Part shown: one piece after another, positions 16,634-24,308 of the stretch
Position numbering within the stretch: the stretch's first letter is position 1
Layout of the letters: the number at the start of each line of letters is the position of its first letter
Assembly (NCBI GenBank): GCA_030017955.1
Contig: JASEGR010000026.1
Location: forward strand, 1-36,255
Length of the DNA stretch: 36,255 nt
Source: Candidatus Eisenbacteria bacterium
GTDB taxonomy: Bacteria; Eisenbacteria; RBG-16-71-46; JASEGR01
Direction of reading: 5' to 3'
Notes under the pieces: model-generated
Seen by the model: only the letters and a program-made list of their open reading frames with translations
Databases searched by the model: none
What the model was told of the DNA's origin: nothing
Made by a program: the position numbers and the translations under genes

Positions 16634-16846
16634 TTATTTTTCCGTTCTTTTCACTTCCGCGATTAACCAGGGGTTGACCGTTGTGCTTATTTTATGAGCC
16701 AATATTGTCTCACGCAATTTGAACCTTTTTGAATAGATGGTTTTATTTTTTACTACTCCATCTTCCATAACGCTATAATCAATTCCATGATTTTTCCATC
16801 CGGGCCCGTTGGCTGACCATGCATATACGCTGATTATTTTTTTCAT
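16634..16846 (-). CDS. Hypothetical 70-residue protein
   Basis: 70 residues, beta-like N-terminal half (MKKIISVYAWSANGPGW) and basic C-terminal half. Overlaps the upstream gene by four bases. Locally more A/T-rich than the operon average. No family recognised. Confidence 0.5.
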   Translation of the reverse strand: MKKIISVYAWSANGPGWKNHGIDYSVMEDGVVKNKTIYSKRFKLRETILAHKISTTVNPWLIAEVKRTEK

Positions 16847-17226
16847 TGCGTTTTGTTCCTCTCATTTCCGGTGGCTTTAATCAACGTCTGAGATAGGGAT
16901 ATCATGCGATCCAGGGCGAACGTGTAACCTTCAAGGATTTCCCGATAGCGTCTTTGCGGCGCCGTCTCGGCTTCCATCCTGACTTTGCGGTCCAGCTCCG
17001 TGACGTTCTCCCTAGAGATAAGAGCCTCGAAGCAGGACTGTTTGTAGAAGCTCATGGCCCATGCCGCCAGGTTAACGCAACGGGAGTATAGGGCCACGGC
17101 GTGTTTAGCCTTCCCGCACATCATCTCAAAGTCATCCGGTAGACCTTCGGACAAAAAAGAAGCAATTGCTTTAACTTCCTCGTCGTGCCTGGACCGGAAT
17201 TCGTCGAAACTCTCCCGTGCCGTCAT
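16843..17226 (-). CDS. Hypothetical helical protein
   Basis: 127 residues, almost wholly helical and charged, with three Cys residues (CGKAKHAVALYSRCVNLAAW, YREILEGYTFALDRMISLSQ). Overlaps both neighbours by four bases. Family unrecognised; may be a nuclease accessory or host-takeover protein, but nothing in the sequence settles this. Confidence 0.5.
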   Translation of the reverse strand: MTARESFDEFRSRHDEEVKAIASFLSEGLPDDFEMMCGKAKHAVALYSRCVNLAAWAMSFYKQSCFEALISRENVTELDRKVRMEAETAPQRRYREILEGYTFALDRMISLSQTLIKATGNERNKTQ

Positions 17227-17711
17227 ACGGCCTCCATTTCTCCGGCATCCTCCTCCACCTCTCCGTTCTCGTAGGCTAACTGCTCGGCGACGCAGGCCAG
17301 CGAGTCGTCGAGATCGTATGCGTGGCGCGGGAAAACGCTGACATCTCCGCTCAGGCCGCTGACGTCCCCGCGCAGGTCGGTGACATAGCCGCGCAGGCCG
17401 CTGGCGTCCCCGCTCAGGCCGCTGACGTCCCCGCGCAGGCCGGTGACATCTCCGCTCAGGCCGCTGACGTCCCCGCTCAGGTCGGTGACATAGCCGCTCA
17501 GGCCGCTGACGTCCCCGCTCAGGCCGCTGACGTCCCCGCTCAGGCCGCTGACATAGCCGCGCAGGCCGGTGACATAGCCGCGCAGGCCGGTGACATCTCC
17601 GCTCAGGCCGGTGACATAGCCGCGCAGGCCGGTGACATAGCCGCGCAGGCCGGAGGCCAACATCGCCAGATAGCTGATTTTGTCAGCCTTGTTTTCCGTA
17701 GCGTCAGTCAC
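17223..17711 (-). CDS. Heptapeptide-repeat protein (L-x-G-x-V-x-G repeats)
   Basis: 162 residues. After a short helical start (ISYLAMLAS) the protein consists of about fifteen tandem seven-residue units, mainly GLSGDVS, GLRGYVT or GLRGDVS, ending near residue 125, then an acidic C-terminal tail (DLDDSLACVAEQLAYENGEV). Related short proteins built from GLSGDVSGLRGDV units are, as I recall, scattered across phages and bacteria, without known function. Regular Leu and Val spacing every seven residues could give a fibrous or solenoid structure. The frame is chosen because the start and stop overlap both neighbours by four bases. Confidence 0.65.
   Translation of the reverse strand: MTDATENKADKISYLAMLASGLRGYVTGLRGYVTGLSGDVTGLRGYVTGLRGYVSGLSGDVSGLSGDVSGLSGYVTDLSGDVSGLSGDVTGLRGDVSGLSGDASGLRGYVTDLRGDVSGLSGDVSVFPRHAYDLDDSLACVAEQLAYENGEVEEDAGEMEAV
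17331..17652. repeat. 21-bp tandem repeats within the heptapeptide gene
   Basis: About fifteen consecutive 21-bp units of the form GCTCAGGCCGCTGACGTCCCC (as read on the + strand, with variants such as CGCAGGCCGGTGACATAGCCG). Units differ at a few positions that switch S/R, D/Y and S/T. Because the unit length is a multiple of three, slippage keeps the frame and changes only repeat number. Both strands are open through the array. Confidence 0.85.
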
Positions 17712-18505
17712 GATATTTTCTCCATCAAGTCCAATTTGCCGGCATTCCTGATTTCAAGCGCGGCGGCGAAGGCGTTAAAGGCCTTTACAAGATCAACAAC
17801 CCGCCATACCTCTACGTTTTCCTCTTGTTCGCAGGGAACATGGATGGCATAGGCAGTCTTTACCTCGACGCCGGTATGCTCCAGGATAGCCATGGCGTAA
17901 GCCGCGAGCTGATACTCGTATCCTCTTCCAGACACATTGGAACTTGTCTTCCAGTCGATCAGGGCAATGTCCTTTCCGTCATGGACCAGACCATCGAATT
18001 TCCCGGCATACCCATACACATCAGACCATACGCATAGCTCCGCCGGTCCGAACGTCCATGGGCATGACTTCTTCCACGCCAACCAGGATTCGATCGCCGG
18101 AATGGTTTCGCCGGGAATCCCGGTAAAATCCACATCCTGGACGGTTTTACCGGGATTCCCGGCAAGTTGGACCATGATCTTTTCGATTATGCTATGGACT
18201 GCCGTCCCTATGCCCGCCGCCTCACCGGCTATACGGTCCGGTTCTCCTTTGGCTTTGACTGCGAGGGCATCCACCCAGTCCTGAGTGACGCGGATATCTT
18301 TGTCCTTCCATTCCAGGACCGCCGTCTGGAACATCTCCACTGCCTTCTTGACGCGCCAGGCGTTGAGTTGCGGCTTGTTTATCTCCCCAAGTATAGTCGT
18401 CACGCGGGGGTATTTCTTCCCGTTGATGACGTACCCAAGACGGTTGACTGATATGTCCGCCCTGAGCTTGTCGGCTATCTCTTGGAGTTGATCACAGCTC
18501 GACAT
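17708..18505 (-). CDS. PD-(D/E)XK (RecB/Cas4-like) exonuclease
   Basis: 265 residues. I choose the ATG at 18505, which follows AAGGGGAAAG. The nuclease core is clear: AELCVWSDVYGYAGKFDGLV, then DIALIDWKTSS (motif II Asp and the D-x-K motif III), then YEYQLAAYAMAI (the QxxxY motif typical of RecB/Cas4-type exonucleases). The N-terminal half has the usual family layout, including KKYPRVTTIL and the GTAVHSIIEKI helix. Such phage enzymes resect double-stranded ends for single-strand annealing or recombination. The gene for a putative ssDNA-binding protein lies directly upstream and overlaps by 14 bases, and a NinG-like nuclease lies downstream, which supports a recombination role. Confidence 0.8.
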   Translation of the reverse strand: MSSCDQLQEIADKLRADISVNRLGYVINGKKYPRVTTILGEINKPQLNAWRVKKAVEMFQTAVLEWKDKDIRVTQDWVDALAVKAKGEPDRIAGEAAGIGTAVHSIIEKIMVQLAGNPGKTVQDVDFTGIPGETIPAIESWLAWKKSCPWTFGPAELCVWSDVYGYAGKFDGLVHDGKDIALIDWKTSSNVSGRGYEYQLAAYAMAILEHTGVEVKTAYAIHVPCEQEENVEVWRVVDLVKAFNAFAAALEIRNAGKLDLMEKIS

Positions 18506-19034
18506 CTTTCCCCTTCTGAAGCGTTCGCAATTCGGCATCTTGTTCTTCTGTCTGTTTCTTCTCGTTCTCCGGCTGTTTGTTTTCCAGCATTCTTGTCATT
18601 GCGGTAAAGAACGTCCGCGCCGCCAGGACTGCACAGTTGATCACCTTATCTGGATCTGGCTTCTCAGCTTTTGCGGACAAAGCAATGAGAAGATTCACGC
18701 CTTCTTTCATGGCGACTTGGGCCATTATCGCGCGATCTCGGTTCTGTGCGTTAGGATCAGCCGTGTACGTTCTCGTGGCTGATCCATTCGCTGACGGAGT
18801 ATGCACGACGGAGGTTATTTTCTTGAGGAACTTGATATTAAAGTAGCCTTTTTCATTCTTCTCCCAAATAACTTCGTAATGCCCAGGCCCGTCCACCGCC
18901 GCCTTCACGTCTTTGTCGAATACGTTTTTCTTGTAAGTCTTGCCTTCCTTGCCTTTTATTACTAGGACAGGATACGGGCCGTACTCGCTGGCCTCGGTAT
19001 TGACTTCAATTACTTCTATCGTTGTTGCTGGCAT
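18492..19034 (-). CDS. Putative ssDNA-binding / recombination accessory protein
   Basis: 180 residues. The ATG at 19034 follows GGAGG at ideal spacing; the ATG at 19046 overlaps that site. The N-terminal approx. 70 residues alternate in a beta-barrel-like way (PYPVLVIKGKEGKTYKKNVF, GHYEVIWEKNEKGYFNIKFL), consistent with an OB fold. The second half has RDRAIMAQVAMKEGVNLLIA followed by a charged low-complexity C-terminus with an acidic end (GKDVEL), as in many ssDNA-binding proteins. Its gene sits immediately upstream of the exonuclease gene. No sequence family is certain, so this is a context- and fold-based call. Confidence 0.5.
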   Translation of the reverse strand: MPATTIEVIEVNTEASEYGPYPVLVIKGKEGKTYKKNVFDKDVKAAVDGPGHYEVIWEKNEKGYFNIKFLKKITSVVHTPSANGSATRTYTADPNAQNRDRAIMAQVAMKEGVNLLIALSAKAEKPDPDKVINCAVLAARTFFTAMTRMLENKQPENEKKQTEEQDAELRTLQKGKDVEL

Positions 19035-19278
19035 TTTTGCCTCCATACATCGTGTTCATATCGTCAATTTCCGGATCGGATGGATAGTGCGCGATCGTCC
19101 TAAAGGCTCGTGCTTGGACCAAGAAACGCAAACAGGCATCGGCCACATTCTGCGCCGAACGGTCCAAGTCATCGATTGGCGAGGTCGACACGTCGCGGCA
19201 TAGGTGACAGTCACACGAGCACTTGTCCGAGTAGCATTCGATGCGATCCGAACACTCACAAACCATTGGTTTGTTCAT
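19006..19278 (-). CDS. Cys-rich small protein, probable zinc binder
   Basis: 90 residues, starting after GGAGGG. The N-terminus contains seven Cys residues in 20 positions (CECSDRIECYSDKCSCDCHL) with His, suggesting one or two metal sites. The C-terminal half is helical and ends in a low-complexity Asn/Asp tail. It overlaps both neighbours. No family recognised. Confidence 0.55.
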   Translation of the reverse strand: MNKPMVCECSDRIECYSDKCSCDCHLCRDVSTSPIDDLDRSAQNVADACLRFLVQARAFRTIAHYPSDPEIDDMNTMYGGKNASNNDRSN

Positions 19279-19465
19279 TTTCCCTCCGTAGGAGCGGACA
19301 ATCGGGATAAGCGACTCTGACCTTATCGAGTTGATCCTCTTGAGGCGATCTCGCGGGGTTTGAACTCCAGGACTCTACCGTCTTGAAGTTGACCCCGGTT
19401 TTTCTAGCGAATTCGTCGCTAGTTATTTTATTCGCATCCAGCCACTCACGGAATGGTTTATTCAT
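19256..19465 (-). CDS. XRE/Cro-type helix-turn-helix regulator
   Basis: 69 residues. FREWLDANKITSDEFARKTG followed by VNFKTVESWSSNPARSP has the order and spacing of an XRE helix-turn-helix, with the recognition helix FKTVESWSS. Length matches Cro-like minimal regulators. The ATG follows AGGAGAAAC. It is the first gene after the large repeat array, and the nearest 20-nt repeat element lies about 30 bases upstream of its start, so the elements could be its operators. This is untested. Confidence 0.65.
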   Translation of the reverse strand: MNKPFREWLDANKITSDEFARKTGVNFKTVESWSSNPARSPQEDQLDKVRVAYPDCPLLRRENEQTNGL

Positions 19466-19494
19466 GTTTCTCCTCTATTCGTTTATCTGCTCGG

Positions 19495-20147
<653 letters not shown>

Positions 20148-20197
20148 AGTTAGTAAATCCAGACCGATATTTTTCGCCTCGGAGCCGGGCTTATAAT

Positions 20198-20470
20198 CTA
20201 CTTCTGCATAGACGGGAGCGGGTGCACCCACGGGAAGAAGTCGGTGACGCTCTTGAGATTCAAGTACGCGACGCCGACCGGCTCCACCTCGTTGAGGACG
20301 CCGTCCTTTATCGCCTGCATGAAGCGGCCGGAATCGGCAATCCAAGAGGCATCGGCAAGCTCAATAATATTGTTTGGATGCTGAGCGACCACCTTGCCGA
20401 TCAAGTGATACGTCACAGTGCGGAAAAAATACGAATTTCCTATCAGGTCCAGATGATTTCCGTTCTTCAT
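20198..20470 (-). CDS. Conserved phage hypothetical with DASWIAD motif
   Basis: 90 residues. The motif pair IGKVVAQ ... IIELADASWIADSGRFMQAI ... GVLNEVEPVGVAYLNLKSVT ... PWVHPLP fits a small phage family I remember, with the form GxVVA...LxDASWVADTGR...EVEP...W.HxLP, often found near heptapeptide-repeat proteins. Function unknown. The repeat array begins about 50 bases past its stop. Confidence 0.6.
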   Translation of the reverse strand: MKNGNHLDLIGNSYFFRTVTYHLIGKVVAQHPNNIIELADASWIADSGRFMQAIKDGVLNEVEPVGVAYLNLKSVTDFFPWVHPLPSMQK

Positions 20471-20518
20471 TTTTTCTTTTCTCCTTTTTTGGCGGTATGA
20501 CTCCGCGCCGCTTCGCGG

Positions 20519-21142
20519 TCAAAACATATCCTCCACAATAATAGCACTAGCGTTATCACTTGTCAAGTGGCAATTGGCCAGGAATAAAACAGCCGACTGA
20601 AAGTTCAATATTCTCTTCGCCATGACATAACCTATCGCGTCCACTCGTCGACAACAAACGAAACAGTACCCATGCCCCGACGCATAAATATGAAGAGATG
20701 GCCTTGTATCGTCGTGAAATGGGCATAAAGTTTTATTCATAACAACCTCCGCCACTTCGGACAATTTCACCGCCCGCGCTCTTTCCACCATCATTTCCCA
20801 CTCGAAACAGTTCAGGCTGGGGGGTTTCAGTCCGGCGTTCTCCTGGTATCGTTTCCGGCACTCGTACGGGAACGTTCCCAGCCACGGGGTCCATTCCTGA
20901 ATTTCCCGCCGGGCTTTCCACTCCATTTTCTTGCGGAGTATCCTTAAGTCCTGAATCCAATCCGCTATTTCCTCCAGGGCTTGAGGATCGTATCCAAGAG
21001 CCGTAAGTTTTATTAGCCACTTTGGGTGCTGCATCAACTCTTGGAGTTCCCGAAGCGGGATGTTTTGCGTCATGGCCTCCGCGCCAATTATCTGAGGCCC
21101 CACTTCGACGCCATTTGTCATATTGTTTTCGCACGAAAGCAT
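20519..21142 (-). CDS. CHC2 zinc-finger protein, primase N-domain-like, without catalytic domain
   Basis: 207 residues from the ATG at 21142 (after CAGGAG). The C-terminal part has the primase CHC2 finger: CPFHDDTRPSLHIY and then GYCFVC, with C-x2-H ... C-x2-C ligands, followed by DAIGYVMAKR. Upstream residues (EWTPWLGTFPYECRKRYQEN, MMVERARAVKLSEVAEVV) resemble the linker that precedes the finger in other phage primase-like proteins. No TOPRIM motif follows, so this is the DNA-binding module only. An alternative start at 20740 has a perfect GGAGG site and would yield just the 73-residue finger. The first 410 bases overlap the helicase frame. Confidence 0.65.
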   Translation of the reverse strand: MLSCENNMTNGVEVGPQIIGAEAMTQNIPLRELQELMQHPKWLIKLTALGYDPQALEEIADWIQDLRILRKKMEWKARREIQEWTPWLGTFPYECRKRYQENAGLKPPSLNCFEWEMMVERARAVKLSEVAEVVMNKTLCPFHDDTRPSLHIYASGHGYCFVCCRRVDAIGYVMAKRILNFQSAVLFLANCHLTSDNASAIIVEDMF

Positions 21143-23597
21143 TGACTGTGTCTCCTGGTTCCATCGTTTCATTTTTCGACATTCCATTCGGCCAGCACCC
21201 GAAGCGTTCTTTGTACTTATGCGCCGCCCAGCCAGCCTTGAATCCGCGATCCCTAGCAATCCAAAGAAGCTGTTTGTACCAGTCCCGTCGCGGGATACCG
21301 CCGGACTCCATCTCTATTTTCCCGACTTCGTACAGGTATCCGTCACGGTATTCGATGCCTTCACCGAACGTCTTGGGCTCATTGCCGCATTCGGGGCAAA
21401 TTTTGCGACCCCAGTAGACGGCCTTGCAAGAGGTGCAGACGATCTCTTTTTTCCCCTCTTTTTTCCTTTTTTCCTGATGCTCAGACGCGAGACCGGTGCC
21501 CTTGGTCAGTTCCCAATGGGTATATCCCTCGACAGGGCCATGCTCGTAGACGGAACCGGTGTGATCAATGAGAATTGCGTCAATTTTTCCTGGTGACGGT
21601 CGCAATATCCTGCCGATCATCTGAATGTAACGAACAATTGACTTCGTGGGACGGGCCAAAACACAACAAGATATCGGCGGGAAGTCCCAACCCAAGACGA
21701 AAACGGAATCGTTGCAGACGACCTGACATTCACCGGAGTTCATCTTGGCATAGACCATCTGACGTTCTTCCGGCGACGTTGATCCGTCAACATGATCCGC
21801 AGGGATACCGACGGCTCGGAAAGCATCCCTAACGTGCATGGAGTGTTTGACGCCGGAGCAAAATACGACGGTTAGCCGATTCTTGGCGATGCGGGCCCAG
21901 TTCTCTACGATATCTCCGATAAGGATCGGCTTGTCCATCGCGGTCTCTAGCGAGCCTTGGTTATAGTCGCCTGCCGTTACTTTGATGGCATGGAGATCGG
22001 GGATAGTCGGGGCGAAGTACTTTAGCGGGACGAGATAGCCTTGCTCGGTCAATTCTTTGATGGAAGCCGTATGCACCATCTTCTCGAACAGGTCGCCCAA
22101 GCCGCGATTGTCCATCCGCGCAGGGGTAGCCGTTAAACCCAGAATGCGGGTCTCCGGGTAGGCAGCGAAAATTCTTTTCCACGTATCGGCCATCGCGAGA
22201 TGGCATTCGTCCGCTACGAGCAGGTCTGCCTTTGGGAGTTCTATAGCCGACCGCTTGAAGCTTCTGGCCAAAAGCGTCTGGACACTTGCGACCTGGACAG
22301 CCGCTGAATAGTCCGGCTCGACTCCGGCCATGATCGGAGCGGCGTATACTCCATACTGTTTGAGCTTATCCACGGCTTGGTAGATCAGCTCCCGCAGTGA
22401 AGCTAGAAACAGGACATTCAAGCCGGCATTAACGTGCTGTTTGATGATCTCACAAGCTAGGATCGTTTTGCCTGAATTATGCGTTACGGTGAAATCATCG
22501 AGTAGATACCGGCCATTGCCATCGAGGATAAATCCGTATATCTTCCCTCTTCCAATTCTCTTAACCGCGAACCCCTGACGCAGGACATCTTTTTTTTGCG
22601 AGCGAGGTTTTGAAATTTTTCTTTCTACCCTACAAGGGATAATATCAGTATCTCCAGATATAGAGACCCTGAAATATTCCGCCGAGAAATTGTTTTGACA
22701 GGATTTCCGACATTGCCGTATATAAGCGGCCAACCCCAATGATCTGGCCAAGAAACAAACGCCTCGCGCCAGTTTTTCAGACTTTGAAATATAATCGTAA
22801 CCCTTACGCGATAAACTTCCGTCTGTATCCATGAGTCCAGCCAGGACAGCGAGCCTTTGCTGAACAGACCCGTTCAAATACGCGGCTGGAATGAACTTGC
22901 TCCCAGCCCTGCATCCAATCAAACCCATACCGGACAAAGTATTCCGCAAGAAATTTCTATCGCCACGCTTTTTGCCTACAAGAAAATGCGTTACGGATAA
23001 TCCTTTCCCGAAAGAAGTCCTTATTCTGAGATTCCATTTCTTGGCTTGTATTTCCAATTCTTTAAATATTTCTTCGTTTCCGTTAGCCACGGAAACCCCA
23101 TAACCCAGTCCGCCATCTCCAAGTAAGATACCGAGGAAGTATGGGTCTACCGACAAGACGTTCTTCGGCCAGTAAGATATCCCGACACGAAACAACTTGT
23201 AAATGTGTTTCCGCCAATTCGGCCATTCAAGCCAATCCTTCAACGCTACGTCTGCAATCTTCCCCCCATAGGGATCGCCTGGAAATTCATTGGTTTTTAT
23301 CAAAGAAAGAACATGATTTTCGTTTACAACGAAACCATTGCCTTTCTTAGGCGTAATCTTGTAAATCGTATCCGTTCCTCGATGGGTGCTGAAAACTCTT
23401 CTGGGTCCGTCAAGACCGGCCAACGAATCACCGGCAGAAATATCCTCAACCAATTTCATGGACCCGTCAGCCATCAATATTCCTTGCCCTGCGACGTGAC
23501 ACGCCGTTGGAGCGTGGACCAGGATACGGGTATATCCATCCGCGACAGCTTTGGAGAAGTCATTGACGGCGCTGATTTGGTAGGGCCTTAATTCCAT
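20733..23597 (-). CDS. Superfamily-2 DEAD/DEAH-type helicase interrupted by an intein
   Basis: 954 residues, of which 33-374 are an intein. The extein has an N-terminal Q-like motif (ELRPYQISAVNDF), Walker A HAPTA/SGKT (joined at 32/375), DECH at 463-466, LTATPAR near 489-495 and motif VI QMIGRILRPSPGK. A four-Cys zinc ribbon follows (CTSCKAVYWGRKICPECG, near 721-737). The RAD25/SSL2-like phage helicase normally ends near the segment RFGCWPN (about 798-804). The remaining approx. 130 residues are Gly, Ser and Pro-rich and overlap another gene. Such helicases are thought to help open DNA for phage replication. It is the first large gene of the - strand operon. Confidence 0.9.
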   Translation of the reverse strand: MELRPYQISAVNDFSKAVADGYTRILVHAPTACHVAGQGILMADGSMKLVEDISAGDSLAGLDGPRRVFSTHRGTDTIYKITPKKGNGFVVNENHVLSLIKTNEFPGDPYGGKIADVALKDWLEWPNWRKHIYKLFRVGISYWPKNVLSVDPYFLGILLGDGGLGYGVSVANGNEEIFKELEIQAKKWNLRIRTSFGKGLSVTHFLVGKKRGDRNFLRNTLSGMGLIGCRAGSKFIPAAYLNGSVQQRLAVLAGLMDTDGSLSRKGYDYISKSEKLARGVCFLARSLGLAAYIRQCRKSCQNNFSAEYFRVSISGDTDIIPCRVERKISKPRSQKKDVLRQGFAVKRIGRGKIYGFILDGNGRYLLDDFTVTHNSGKTILACEIIKQHVNAGLNVLFLASLRELIYQAVDKLKQYGVYAAPIMAGVEPDYSAAVQVASVQTLLARSFKRSAIELPKADLLVADECHLAMADTWKRIFAAYPETRILGLTATPARMDNRGLGDLFEKMVHTASIKELTEQGYLVPLKYFAPTIPDLHAIKVTAGDYNQGSLETAMDKPILIGDIVENWARIAKNRLTVVFCSGVKHSMHVRDAFRAVGIPADHVDGSTSPEERQMVYAKMNSGECQVVCNDSVFVLGWDFPPISCCVLARPTKSIVRYIQMIGRILRPSPGKIDAILIDHTGSVYEHGPVEGYTHWELTKGTGLASEHQEKRKKEGKKEIVCTSCKAVYWGRKICPECGNEPKTFGEGIEYRDGYLYEVGKIEMESGGIPRRDWYKQLLWIARDRGFKAGWAAHKYKERFGCWPNGMSKNETMEPGDTVNAFVRKQYDKWRRSGASDNWRGGHDAKHPASGTPRVDAAPKVANKTYGSWIRSSSPGGNSGLDSGLKDTPQENGVESPAGNSGMDPVAGNVPVRVPETIPGERRTETPQPELFRVGNDGGKSAGGEIVRSGGGCYE
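22476..23501 (-). mobile_element. Intein with LAGLIDADG homing endonuclease
   Basis: 342 residues (helicase residues 33-374). It begins with Cys (CHVAGQGILMADGSMKLVED, block A), has a block-B-like NENHVL, and ends YLLDDFTVTHN followed by Ser (block F/G with His-Asn and Ser +1). Both endonuclease motifs are present: FLGILLGDGG (about 122-131) and LAGLMDTDGS (about 220-229). All residues needed for splicing by the class 1 pathway are seen. Insertion splits the Walker A motif (APTA | SGKT), one of the best-known intein sites. Self-splicing restores an intact ATP-binding loop. Confidence 0.95.
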
Positions 23598-23692
23598 TGA
23601 AAATACTTTTCTGACAACTCAATAGCCCTTGACTGTTTCTTTAAACAAAACCCTTTGCTTGTCTTTGTTTCAACTACGAATACATCGGCCAT
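23588..23692 (-). CDS. Possible 34-residue peptide
   Basis: ATG at 23692, one base after the ParB-like stop; it ends (TAA at 23588-23590) inside the start of the helicase gene. Sequence MADVFVVETKTSKGFCLKKQ onward. No clear ribosome site, so it may be only a linker. Confidence 0.3.
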   Translation of the reverse strand: MADVFVVETKTSKGFCLKKQSRAIELSEKYFQWN

Positions 23693-23693
23693 T

Positions 23694-23963
23694 TCACGAG
23701 TTATGGTTTTGTAGAAATTTCTTATGGAGGTTTAAGCTAATGACATATTCGATATAGCTGGTTATCCCTGACGGCAATTCCTTGGTTTTCGGTTCAATTC
23801 CAAGCTCTTTGCAAGCCAGGTATCTATTCCTGCCGTCCAATATCTTCCCTTGGTTTGTAGTGATGGGCAATTGCAAACCATGTCTTTTGATGTCCTCCTT
23901 GAGGATGTCAAACTCCGGTTTAGGAAGCAGTGGGAAGATGTTAGAGACTTTATGAAATTCCAT
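23694..23963 (-). CDS. ParB/Srx-like N-terminal domain protein (short)
   Basis: 89 residues, starting after AAGGAG. It shows the ParB N-domain pattern: a hydrophobic LxxLKEDIKRHG helix, PITTNQGKILDGRNRYLACK (the GxxLDGRNR signature) and a final ISLNLHKKFL. Larger relatives continue with an HTH after that last motif; here the protein stops within ten residues. It is thus either a stand-alone ParB/sulfiredoxin-like domain or a truncated remnant. First gene of the - strand operon. In phages such proteins are linked to nuclease or DNA-binding roles. Confidence 0.65.
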   Translation of the reverse strand: MEFHKVSNIFPLLPKPEFDILKEDIKRHGLQLPITTNQGKILDGRNRYLACKELGIEPKTKELPSGITSYIEYVISLNLHKKFLQNHNS

Positions 23964-24002
23964 TTTTACTCCTTGCCTTTATTTTCCAATTCCATCTCAG
24001 GC

Positions 24003-24126
24003 CCTCGCCAAGCCTCGCCTTGCCTGGCCTAGTCCGGCCTGGCCACACATCGCCTCACCTTGCCACGAAAAGTCTGGCCCCAGTTAAGACCCCTGCCCAG
24101 CCTTGCCACGCCTAGCCGCGCCACGC
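24003..24126. repeat. CCNNG pentanucleotide repeat in the operon leader
   Basis: About 20 degenerate copies of a five-base unit CCNNG (+ strand: cctcg, ccaag, ccttg, cctgg, cctag, ccacg and so on), with one 25-base interruption. On the transcribed - strand this is a CNNGG series in the 5' leader between the promoter (24170-24198) and the first gene (23963). Purpose unknown; it could be a protein-binding array, part of an origin or an RNA structure. Confidence 0.7.
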
Positions 24127-24146
24127 CAAACAAAAGATCACTTTTA

Positions 24147-24162
24147 TGGGCTAAAAAGCCCA
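24147..24162 (-). promoter_or_regulatory. Hairpin at the predicted 5' end of the - strand operon mRNA
   Basis: TGGGCT (24147-24152), loop of four, AGCCCA (24157-24162). With transcription starting near 24163 the hairpin would form the very 5' end of the mRNA. Such structures protect mRNA from decay. Confidence 0.4.
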
Positions 24163-24169
24163 CATCCTT

Positions 24170-24198
24170 AGTATAGCGTTAGCCCCACTCTTTGTCAA
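24170..24198 (-). promoter_or_regulatory. Consensus sigma-70 promoter of the - strand operon
   Basis: On the - strand: TTGACA (24193-24198), 17-base spacer, TATACT (24170-24175). Both boxes are essentially consensus. Start of transcription near 24163. It fires towards the ParB-like and helicase genes and is the only strong promoter seen for the operon. Confidence 0.85.
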
Positions 24199-24273
24199 GC
24201 GTTTTCTTTCCAGGAAAAAGACCTATGTTGATCTAGGTCAAAGGACCCAGGATGGTTCGTGGAGTGTATACTT

Positions 24274-24304
24274 AAAAAACCGGCGTCCTGATCCCTAACG
24301 CCAG
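24274..24304 (-). terminator. Intrinsic terminator of the 45-residue gene
   Basis: On the - strand a seven-pair stem (CTGGCGT with ACGCCGG, one T-G pair) with an 11-base loop is followed by six T residues. It lies directly after the stop at 24309 and separates this small unit from the main operon promoter. Confidence 0.65.
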
Positions 24305-24308
24305 CCGC

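Noticed and set aside
17322-17852. 176-residue + strand ORF made of AQAAD/VPAQ repeats
   Set aside because: It is the antisense of the 21-bp repeat array; the - strand gene overlaps its neighbours by four bases at both ends and fits the operon.
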